This document shows positions 9,755-17,771 of a DNA stretch of 19,458 nt, one piece after another. Each line of letters begins with the position of its first letter. Within the stretch, counting starts at the first letter, position 1. The notes beneath the pieces are model-generated. The model saw only the letters and a list, made by a program, of their open reading frames with translations, was not told where the DNA came from and made no database searches. Made by a program: the position numbers and the translations under genes. This stretch comes from Linderina pennispora (Eukaryota; Kickxellomycota; Kickxellomycetes; Kickxellales; Kickxellaceae), in contig NW_024468438.1 of NCBI RefSeq assembly GCF_002104995.1, positions 1 through 19,458 on the forward strand, given 5' to 3'.

Positions 9755-11398
9755 ATGGATATGACCATTCCAGTGGATTTTACTGCTCTTGCTGGCGGAT
9801 ACATCGCCGAGCAAGTCCTCTCCAAGGTTATCCTGCGAGAGCGAGAGAATGGACACCGATACCATGCATACCAGAAACTGTACAGCTACGCCTTGGTGTG
9901 CCGTGCCTGGTTCAAAATCACTGCTCCGCTCATGTACGAACGTGCATTCATCTACTGCACTACGCGCAAGATTGATGAACCAGAAAAGACCCCAAACCGG
10001 CACTACGAATGGCACTCGAATCTAGGCCAAATTATGCGCGCCGGCATGCAAGACCAAGTCAAAGAATTTCGCATTGAATGCGAGCAATTTTCACGCATAT
10101 TCACCAACTGTCCAGACTTGTTCGGCAAGCTGGGGATGCCGGACACGCCGTTCGTGAACGTCACCAAGCTGTGGTTCGGCGGCACATGCCATTACGGCGC
10201 CGGCATGGAGGATCTGTTCATCATCCCGACCACACGCTACTTTGTCAAGATGTTCCCGAACGTCACAATTGTGGCCAACAACCGGTTCTTTGACCGTGGC
10301 AAGATGTTCGACCACGTCATGGATCGTATCCAGCACCAGTTCCACAACAAGATCACCAACTACCGGATTGAGATGGACTCACCGCGCCGCATACCGCTCT
10401 ACTTCCCGCCTAATGTCACCAAGCTGACGCTTCAGGCTGAGATTTTGGTCGGCTACCACAACCGCATGGACTTTCCGCAGATTCCCGCAGCCGGGCTCCG
10501 GTACCTGAACATGAGGAATGTGCGGACAAATTTCAACTGGGACATCTTCAAGTCCGACGTACCTGGCGAGATCCGGTTTACAAACCTGGAGGAAATCCAT
10601 ATTAGCACCGATTACCACCCGAACCCTATTTCGATTTTCTCCGGGCACGACCTGCTGACGTTCCCAAAGCTGCGGATCGTCCGGACACTAAACATCCTGC
10701 AAGTGTACTCGGACATGTTCAAGCTGTTCCTCCACTCGCCGATCGAATCGCTGCAGCTCTCCGAGAAGGTTGCCCAGCTGAACTGGATCAACCCCGAGAT
10801 TTACTACATGGCCAAGCACATCAGTATCCACCCAATGTACGACTATACTGAGAATGTCGACGATGCCACGTCGATGCTGATGCCTGTGCTCGACACCCCC
10901 TCACTTGTCACCCATGCTAGCCTCCGCATGACGCTGCGCGAAATCAGACTCCCACAGTCAACGGCATGGGTTCATCTGCGCCGGCTGGTGGTCACCGTTG
11001 ACAAGTTTATCGTGTCGGAGGCAGAAAACCTGATCTCGTACCTCCCAGTGCTCGAGTACCTGCGCGTCAAGTACGACCCGCCGCAGTATCAGGTCCCGCA
11101 TCGGCAGGCAAGGATCGATGAGCATGAGTGCCCGCCCTACGACCCTGACCGGGTCATCCACCCGGCCCTTCAGATGTTCGAGATCCAGACTGTCCACGAC
11201 TGGCTGAACGAGGGCGACAGGGACCGCCTCAGGTACTTTGTCAGGCACATCCCCACACTGATCAAGATCAATGTTCCGCCAGAGTTTGGTAGGATTCTCA
11301 TCCAGGAGTTTGCTGAAGAGGGACGCGAGATTATGCTATACCAGCACGAAAAGATTGACGAGCGCTTCAGACAGTATATTGATCCTATTAACATGTAG
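9755..11398 (+). CDS. F-box-like/LRR-like protein
   Basis: A single-exon gene of 547 residues. I chose the ATG at 9755 (MDMTIPVDFT...). The frame is open for 20 further codons upstream but contains no ATG there; a second ATG two codons in is also possible. Residues about 10-68 (YIAEQVLSKVILRE, then YALVCRAWFKITAPLMYERAFIY) match the pattern of degenerate fungal F-boxes, which dock substrate receptors onto Skp1 in SCF ubiquitin ligases. The rest is a chain of strand-like repeats (VTKLWFGG, VTKLTLQAE, LRYLNMRN, LEEIHIST, LRRLVVTVD, LEYLRVKYD), consistent with an irregular LRR fold. Residues 240-285 (FPQIP...FNWDIFK...FTNLEEI) match the paralogue at 5772-7487. The gene is GC-rich at third codon positions, unlike its AT-rich surroundings. 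Family membership is well supported. The SCF role is inferred, and the partner is unknown. Confidence 0.85.
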   Translation: MDMTIPVDFTALAGGYIAEQVLSKVILRERENGHRYHAYQKLYSYALVCRAWFKITAPLMYERAFIYCTTRKIDEPEKTPNRHYEWHSNLGQIMRAGMQDQVKEFRIECEQFSRIFTNCPDLFGKLGMPDTPFVNVTKLWFGGTCHYGAGMEDLFIIPTTRYFVKMFPNVTIVANNRFFDRGKMFDHVMDRIQHQFHNKITNYRIEMDSPRRIPLYFPPNVTKLTLQAEILVGYHNRMDFPQIPAAGLRYLNMRNVRTNFNWDIFKSDVPGEIRFTNLEEIHISTDYHPNPISIFSGHDLLTFPKLRIVRTLNILQVYSDMFKLFLHSPIESLQLSEKVAQLNWINPEIYYMAKHISIHPMYDYTENVDDATSMLMPVLDTPSLVTHASLRMTLREIRLPQSTAWVHLRRLVVTVDKFIVSEAENLISYLPVLEYLRVKYDPPQYQVPHRQARIDEHECPPYDPDRVIHPALQMFEIQTVHDWLNEGDRDRLRYFVRHIPTLIKINVPPEFGRILIQEFAEEGREIMLYQHEKIDERFRQYIDPINM

Positions 11399-11865
11399 GC
11401 CATTGTTTTGTATTTCGTTTGCCCAAATACCTCTAGTATTAAAACAGCAGCTACCAGCACCCGATGCAATCAACCATGTCAACCTTCACATGTTGGGACA
11501 TGCATGAAGGCGTAACCAGGCACATAGGAAAGGGGAGGCGGCAGTTTTGGGCTTTGCAAATTGATTGCCGCCGCTATAGCGATGTAGGTGAGCTGAGACG
11601 GAGAACGGCTTTTCGACCGACAAAATAAAAGACCTGCGAGGACGATCGTTCGTTTTTTTTTCTTTTGAAGAATCAGCCTAGCGTCATTTATTAGCTTTCT
11701 CAAAGACTTCGAAAGTACCAAACTTGGAGCGCTAGGAACGGGTTTAAAAAAGGTAAACACAGCTTTGCTGTTTGCTTTTCTCCCTCTCGGTTTCTTTTAT
11801 TAAAAACATACCCTATTTTTATATTGCTCCCTTAACCCTTTCGCTAACCAAATACCGATACACCA
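11399..11865. other. Intergenic region: 3' end of LRR-like gene and promoter of USP7-like gene
   Basis: This interval lies between two plus-strand genes. An AATAAA at 11624-11629 is a candidate poly(A) signal about 225 bp after the upstream stop codon. There is a T-rich run at about 11651-11664. Pyrimidine-rich sequence at 11775-11800 and a TATA-like TATTTTTATATT at 11814-11825 precede the next ATG at 11866. No RNA gene or small coding gene is evident. Confidence 0.45.
11814..11825 (+). promoter_or_regulatory. TATA-like element upstream of USP7-like gene
   Basis: TATTTTTATATT lies 41 bp before the ATG at 11866 and follows a pyrimidine-rich tract. The position suits a compact fungal promoter with a short leader. 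This is inferred from sequence only; no start site is known. Confidence 0.35.
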
Positions 11866-13371
11866 ATGGAGGACGTGCATGACAGTAACATTACCGATGG
11901 CCGGGCATCGCTGAGCGCAGTCGGCCCCAAGATAAATGTGATGGGCAGTCCGAGCACACTTGCGACCGAGACCACTCTGGGACCGAGCGAGCCGGTGTTC
12001 AAAGAGTTTTCCCAGGAGGAAGGTAAGCACCAGCACCCGGCCATGCGGCCCGGGGGATAAAACAGAAACTCCGTGAAGGGCTGATGCTAACAGGCTTTTT
12101 TTTACTCTGTAGACGAAAAGCTGCTTGCAGACTATCTACCGTTGTTTGGCAACCAGCAGCAAGTGGCTCACCGCGTGTTCCACTGGGAGATCGACAGCTG
12201 GGCTGGCCTTTCCAGCACCGCGCACAGCTCGCCATTTATGATTGCCCAGAACAAGTTCCAGATACACCTGGAGCCAAACACGGCCGAGCCGCACACGCTG
12301 TTCCGTCTAGCCTGCGAACCAGCAGACAATGACGAGCTCTGCGTATACTATTGTCTGGCAATTTCCAATGCCGAGCGTCCAGAGGTCTGCTGGAAGCGAG
12401 CCATCCAGCACAGATACATGGCAGAGACAATGGCGCAGGGCTCGCAAGAGATCGTAGAACACAGCCTGCTGACTGACGCAATGCCCGACTATGGACGCCC
12501 GGTGATTGAAAACGATTACGTCCGAATCAGCGTCTACATCCGAATCACCAAGGACAGGGCGACGGAGCCAGAGCCCGAGCCGGAGCCCATGCCAGCAAGG
12601 CAGTACCAGCGCACGCAGGCCGTCCGCAAAAGCATCATGCGCACGAAGCATATCAACTCAGTGTACAGTCCGCCGCACCCGCCACCACCGCAGACGATCC
12701 GCGTGCGCATTATCACCGACCAGCACACGCGCGACCACCAGGAGTTCGACATTTTCGACTTTGATTCCCCGGACGGCTTCGAGATGCTGCTGCCGCGCAC
12801 GCACCAAGTCTCGGAGCTTCTGGACACGTACAGGAGCCGCACAGAGGCCGTGGGCCAGATGGATCTGTGGATCCTGAACCGGCGAGACACCGGCACGCTG
12901 CGCTGCAGCCACCCGATAGAGGTAACTGCTGAGGCCACCCTGGGCGACCTGGTCGACATGCACTCGTTCAGCTCAGACCTCGCCTACTTTTACTGCGAGC
13001 GCCACACCCCCGGCCTTGCCAAGCCCGGCCTGACCAACCTCATCCATATTAAATTCTACGACGCTGCCGCAGACAAAATGGTCGGCCTGGGCCATCTCCG
13101 GCTGTCGTTTTTCAAAAAACTGCGGCTCATGTTCCCCGAGCTCTGCAAGATCGCCAAGCTGCCGCACGGCACCCAGCTGCTGCTGTTCGAGGAGGTCAGG
13201 CCGGGCGAGATCAGGAAGCTCGATAGCGAATGGACGCTAAAGTACTCGGGGCTGGGGCCTGGCGATATCATTTGCTTCCAGATCAAGCCCGACGGATACG
13301 ACGGGATGAGCCGCTACCAGAGAGGAAAGTTCCCGTCGGTTGTGTCGTTCTTTGGGAGAAAAGCAAAGTGA
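11866..13371 (+). CDS. USP7-like MATH/UBL protein lacking the ubiquitin protease domain
   Basis: Two exons, 11866-12022 and 12113-13371, encode 471 residues; the start context is CACCAATGG. Residues about 72-198 form a MATH/TRAF domain of the USP7 (yeast Ubp15) type (VFHWEIDSW...NKFQIHL...ENDYVRISVYIRI). Residues about 247-350 and 361-442 match UBL1 and UBL2 of USP7, the Pfam USP7_ICP0_bdg region: LGHLRLSFFKKL, then LLLFEEVRPGEI and GPGDIICFQ. In USP7 about 350 residues of catalytic domain separate MATH from UBL1. Here there is only a 48-residue linker with an EPEPEPEP run and a proline run, and no Cys box or His box. The linker is inside one uninterrupted exon, so a missed exon cannot hide the protease. 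It is probably a non-catalytic adaptor. The last residues (SVVSFFGRKAK) resemble a PIP box. Substrates are unknown. Confidence 0.88.
12023..12112 (+). other. Spliceosomal intron (90 nt) in USP7-like gene
   Basis: Donor GTAAGC, candidate branch site GCTAAC (CTAAC at 12087-12091), a T-rich tract, and acceptor TGTAG. Splicing joins GAG-GAA-G to AC, giving Glu-Glu-Asp. It removes an in-frame stop and links the N-terminal exon to the MATH-domain exon. Confidence 0.85.
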
Positions 13372-13999
13372 CAAGCTGCATATTGTCAAGTCATCACGCA
13401 TTCTTCAAACATTTCTTGCTTTGTCCAAACATGTTCTTACAAGCAGTGCAATGTGTATGAATTGTGTATAGAATGAAAATTGGAAGAGTAAAAGAAAAAA
13501 GAAAGAAAAAAGAGCCCTAGAAGAGTGGCATTGCATGCAGTGGATACAGTACGACTGCGAAGCGATAGATCCAGAGTGCGATTCATTTTGTGGCAGTAGC
13601 AGCAGAGTAGGTGACTCAGGCAAAGCGAGCTGATGAAAAGGGGGTGTGAGAGTAAAGTCTGCCTGGAGTATGAGCATGCTGGGAGAGATGGCTCAAGAAG
13701 AATAAGCGGGGGATATGTGTGTTTAGGCAAGTAAACATCGAGTACATAGAAAAACTAACAGAAAGATAGAGACTAAGCGGTGGATAGGATAAGAAGAAGA
13801 TATAGAGATGTGCTGGTGGGGGTATTAAGGACATAGGGAAAGATAATGTTTTCTTCGGGAGCGGAGGTCAAGTCATACACATATTACTAACATACAAAGA
13901 AGAGTAAATGACAAACAGCGCAGTGTACTCTCCTCTCCACATCATCCGGAGTGAAAAGGGGGGGTGACTCCATGTATAGGACTGGTCGACCCAGCCTTG
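13372..13999. other. Convergent 3' intergenic region, purine-rich on the plus strand
   Basis: This region separates the stop codons of two converging genes. The plus strand is strongly A/G-rich (for example 13486-13513 and about 13735-13810), so the minus strand is pyrimidine-rich. No canonical AATAAA is obvious for either gene. Open frames here are low-complexity and non-coding in appearance. Confidence 0.45.
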
Positions 14000-16053
14000 C
14001 TAGAGCGAAAGAGCGGCATGGTCGTGGTTGATGCCCAGGACAGCTGACACGTCTTCCACATTGGTCAGGTCTATCAGGAATGGAATGAGGTCGAGCAGCT
14101 CAGTGTCGTGGGGGTCGTTGAACCAGGTGCTGATGCCAATGGCGTTATTCGGATGGAAGGCATATGACGCCGGCGAGTTATCTATAATGATAGCTTGGCT
14201 TACGTCACGGCCAAGACGCGACAGGTCCTTGACATAGTTGCCGTTGTATAGGTTGCAGGACTCGCGGAACAGGCGGTGGTGCACAACCTGGCTCTTGTCC
14301 AGAAGGTCGAGAACAGGGTCGGCGTACTACAACAGAAAGAAGGCAAACAGGCCAGTGGCGCGGACAGGGGGTGTTTGTTAGTAGAATTGAGCGGCACATC
14401 TAGGAAAACCACAACAAAACAACAGCATCTACAACATGGGGATGGCTTGCGGGTTACACCCCACAGTCTCAACATGCATAGCCGCCCAGCACTTACCATA
14501 GAGAGCGAGGCTGTAAACACCACAATTTCGTAATATTGGCCCATGATCCGCATGAACTCGTCAACACCGGGGCGCTTCACGACATAGACATTGTGCTCCT
14601 GGCCCTCGAGGACGACAGGGACAACATAGTCGGGGTTGTCGACCTCGCGGAACGAGCTATGCACCAGGGTCTCGTCGAGATCCAGAACCAGGCATTTCTT
14701 CCCCTTGAGCTCAGGCGCCAGCGGGCCGAGCAAAAACTGGTTCACTATATGCGTAACCAGGCGCTCGGACGACTCAGTCGCGATGTTTCCCGGTGGCGAC
14801 GTAATCTCTGCGCGCAGGTCGTTCTCCTCTTCGCTGTCGAGGTCATCCTCACCGCCCAGGCTGTCACGGTCGGCCTCGGATGACGTGGTTGAGTGGCGGT
14901 ACAGCTGGTCGGTCGAGCGGTCGTTCATATATAGTTTGCCAATGGTGTTGGCCGGTGTCTCGCTGGCCTTGCCCTGGCCGAGCGCGATGCGGCTGTCACT
15001 GCGGTTTAGCTCCCCCTGCAGGTACGACGACCCCCCGAACGATGTGGGCGGAGTGCGGTACACCGAATTGCCCACTGAGCTGACGCCGGCGTCAGTGCCC
15101 AAGTCCGAGTAGGCTGAACTATGCGTGCCGTAGTCGCTGGTCTGTGCTGAAGCGGCTGCCGACGAGGGAATTGCAGAGACCTGCGGTACCGTGGCCGAGC
15201 GGACAGCGGCGGCTGGGGACGTGGTGCCATTGAGGGCTCCGCGAAGACCAGAGCCCGGGCTTGTGTAACCGTCTTCGTCTGCTGAGGCGGCATCCTCCTC
15301 AGCGGCTGGAATGAGTCGGTCGCCTTCTCGCGCATTATCCTCGGCTGGGTCGGGGGTGACTTTGACAGTGGGGAGCGGCTGCTGCTGCTCCAGCCGCTGG
15401 TGGGAAAGCTGCTCGTCTTCATTAGCCGACTCGTCTTCGATGGTGGACTCGGCGAGGCTCTGCTGGCCCTGGGCACGCTGCTCCTGCTTAACCCGGCGCT
15501 CGGAGTCGTCGCACTGGGACTGCGCAGCGTCGGTCTCCGCCGACCCTCTGTTTTGCCGGTTCGCGTCGTTGCGCATGCTGCCGTAGGAGGGGCTGCGCGA
15601 AAACAGAGGCACGGGCGAGCAGCAGGCAAACAGCCGCGAGAACAGGCTGGGGCGCGGACGGAATTCCTGGCTGCGGTTGGCGTCCAGGCTCTGGGTGTTG
15701 CGTGGGACGCGCACAAGCTTTGTCTTGCGCGCATTGACGGCGGGCCCGCTGCTCTGCGAGATCCGCCTGCCTGCCATGGACGGGTTGCTGGCGTTCTGGG
15801 CCGACGACACCTGGAATCCCGAGGCGCCCTTGGTTTGATTGTTCATTGTCAAGTGAGCGCCGCTATCCGCTCGAGCATTATTGGCGCTGTGGTCGTAGCC
15901 GCCGCCTGTCGATGCGAGCGGCACTGCGGTTGCGCTGTCGTCAGCCTGGGCACCAAGGCCTTTGTTGCTATCCTGGTGGTCGTAGTGGCGGTGTGTAAAC
16001 TTGGTACGTGCTAGAAGCAGCTGTCCGCGCTCTATAGAAGGCGTATGTGGCAT
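14000..16053 (-). CDS. Psr1/SCP-type CTD-like phosphatase (FCP1 homology domain)
   Basis: Exons 16053-14497 and 14326-14000 give 627 residues from the ATG at 16053. The C-terminal 180 residues are a haloacid-dehalogenase-fold FCP1 homology domain: catalytic DLDET (D458, D460), [19 protein letters not shown], then after the intron [30 protein letters not shown], and the metal-binding IIDNSPASY. Family members dephosphorylate serine or threonine in proteins. Yeast Psr1/Psr2 act at the plasma membrane in sodium-stress signalling, and animal SCPs act on the RNA polymerase II tail. The first about 440 residues are low-complexity and disordered-looking (Ser, Gln, Glu, Ala-rich), with a dicysteine at 144-145 (FACC) that could be palmitoylated as in Psr1. 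The start is uncertain: M70 (15846) is an alternative, and an upstream exon at 17169-17013 fits the reading frame. The gene is convergent with the USP7-like gene. Confidence 0.88.
14327..14496 (-). other. Spliceosomal intron (170 nt) in phosphatase gene
   Basis: Donor GTAAGTG directly follows ATG (FTASLSM). Acceptor TTGTAG precedes TACGCCGAC (YADPVLD). The splice is phase 0 and reconstitutes the conserved FTASL-x-x-YADPV-x-DLLDK stretch of the family, which fixes both borders. The unspliced frame stays open through the intron but then enters the second exon out of frame. Confidence 0.92.
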
Positions 16054-16064
16054 AAGTAGCGAGG

Positions 16065-16074
16065 TATATAAATA
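16065..16074. promoter_or_regulatory. TATA-like box upstream of phosphatase reading frame
   Basis: TATATAAATA on the plus strand (TATTTATATA on the minus strand) sits 12 bp upstream of the minus-strand ATG at 16053. If it acts as a TATA box for the minus strand at the usual distance, transcripts would start inside the first codons. The first usable ATG would then be M70 at 15846. It may instead lie within a long intron (see 17013-17169). Confidence 0.3.
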
Positions 16075-17012
16075 ACCCCCACGCGTTACGGGGCCGTGGA
16101 AACAGAAGGGGGCGGCAAAAAAAGGCCAAAAGCGGTGGAAAGGAAAACCAAAAGAAGAGCAAAATTACTACACAGCGCGCGTATGTGAGTGAATGCGCCA
16201 GTGGGGAGTGGGAGAGAGGAGGAGGGGCGAGGCAAGGCGAGTGAAAAGGGAAGGAAGATTGACACGGAAGTAGGGAGTGACTTGTGCGCTGGAATTGTTG
16301 ACAACAAAAGCTGGTCGCTCTGCAGCAGAAAAGGAAAAGGTCGGCGATCACTTGTATTCCACGGCTGGTGGGCGATTTTTTCGAGCAATAGGCAGCGTCG
16401 AAGAAAAACAACAACAGACAGGGGCACGGATTGCGCATGCGTTCGGAGAATGAATAATGGGCGCCCAAGAACACAGGGCATCGGGCCGAGTCGCGCGTAT
16501 TAAATAAGGGGGATGGCCGTGGCCAAGGAGCTGACGAAGACGACACTCAGACGTCCTCCCATCCCCAGTAGGGTTCAGAAAGAGCCCTCCGCCCCGGCTG
16601 GCGCCGAAGAATAGGACGCACTCCGGCAGCGCACTTTGCGTCCCTAGAAGCAGAATGCAGGCGGCTGCAAACAGGCTTTTCTAACCACAGCTCCATTGTT
16701 CTGCATGCCCGGGAGCCATCCCACCGCCAGAAAGGCAAGCCACCAGAGCTTGGGCGAAGAAGCACGGTGTTTGGTGTATCGGCAGCCATTTTTGCCTGCC
16801 CCCGCCGCGCACGCACACATTGAAGCAGTCCCCCCGCCACTCGAGCAGCGCTGCCTGGCCCAGCGCCGGTGTTTGTTGTTTTAAAAACACTACTGCGCTC
16901 TGCGGGCCACGGACACGCACATTGGAGCAGAATGCGAGAGAATAGCGGGTGTGCGCTACCGCTCTTCCGCACAATAACTGGCTTTTGAGCCCGATAGTAG
17001 AGGTTTACTTAC
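16075..17012. other. GC-rich region: phosphatase leader or long intron
   Basis: About 940 bases with no conserved protein in any frame. Long frames on both strands are low-complexity products of GC and purine/pyrimidine bias. The region either holds the promoter of the phosphatase gene or is most of an intron of about 1 kb joining the exon at 17169-17013 to the main coding exon. Confidence 0.4.
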
Positions 17013-17169
17013 CGCGTAGCTTGCGCAGGCGAAGTCCAGTCCGCGACGCCTTGGCCGATGCGTGCGGCTTCGAAAGTGTAATGTCGACTGCCGGGGCTGT
17101 GCTGGGAGCGTGTCCGCTCAGTGTGCTTTCCTCTTCGGTGGGGCCACGGCCAACTCTAGCGTTTCCCAT
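17013..17169 (-). other. Candidate upstream coding exon (MGN...) of phosphatase gene
   Basis: An ATG at 17169 opens 52 codons plus one base (MGNARVGRGP...LRLRKLR), followed immediately by a strong donor GGTAAGTAAA. The translation looks protein-like, with a basic end. Phase 1 fits two acceptors just before the phosphatase reading frame: CTTCTATAG with exon start 16031, and CTTCTAG with exon start 16010. Glycine 2 would be exposed after Met removal and could be N-myristoylated, although position 6 is Val rather than the preferred Ser or Thr. The implied intron (about 980-1000 nt) is long for this window. The exon could instead belong to an unrelated short transcript. Confidence 0.4.
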
Positions 17170-17771
17170 GTCCTAATGATTGAAAACGTTGGTCCCGTTA
17201 GGCCACGAGCCACGAAATGAGGCGAATGCAGTGCGTGCTGTAGTCCAGCAAAGAAAAAAAGGCACCCCCGTACCTAGTGAGTCTCTGGCCGAATAAACGT
17301 ATCCCCCCGCGTTCCAAGCTGTAGAAAAGAAAAAGAAGGGTGCTCCAAGCTGTCGGTGGGGTAAAGGTGGGAGGAATGGAGAAAAGCGAAATTTCCAGAA
17401 TACACTCAAACAGACGGCCTTGTTGGTGTATGTTGGGATGAAGCAGTGTGTATGTCCAGCTGGCTCTCCCCTTTCTGGCCTGATATGTGGTGCGCCAAGA
17501 GTTTATTTTAAGGGAAAAAAGCAGTCTGATTAATAATATTGCCCGGCAAAGTGTATGTGGGTATCTGAAAAAAAAAAAAAACAATATCGGTGAAGAGCGA
17601 AGGCGAAAGGCAACCTGCTGGCTGCAAAGGGGGAAAGATATTGCGAGAGATCGCAAAGTGGCGATTTATTTTATGAGGTTCAGCATGAGCCAATCACAGA
17701 CAGGAAAACAAAGCGCCTCAAAAGTTTTTCACATTTCAGCCGCCGGGCTTCTGGGACATCCAGGGCGTCAT
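17170..17771. other. Intergenic region between two minus-strand genes
   Basis: Holds the 3' end of the methyltransferase gene and the promoter side of the candidate MGN exon. It contains A-rich runs, notably 14 A at 17568-17581, and no supportable gene. A long plus-strand frame crossing into the methyltransferase locus is its antisense shadow. Confidence 0.45.
17568..17581 (+). repeat. Poly(A) tract, 14 nt
   Basis: An uninterrupted run of 14 A lies in the intergenic region downstream of the methyltransferase gene. It is a simple homopolymer with no flanking element structure or target-site duplication that I can see. Confidence 0.9.

Noticed and set aside
14200-14496. Read-through of the phosphatase frame into the intron
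   Set aside because: The frame is open by chance, but the translation loses the conserved YADPV...DNSP region that correct splicing restores. GTAAGTG and TTGTAG borders are present.
15400-16014. 204-residue plus-strand open frame inside the phosphatase gene
   Set aside because: It lies antisense to the low-complexity coding exon. Its composition is Ala/Gly/Leu/Arg/Val-rich with no motif, as expected for the shadow of a GC-rich third-position gene.
15968-16546. 192-residue minus-strand frame upstream of the phosphatase ATG
   Set aside because: Low-complexity Ser/Phe/Pro/Leu translation from pyrimidine-rich sequence. It overlaps the phosphatase start in another frame and has no recognisable domain.
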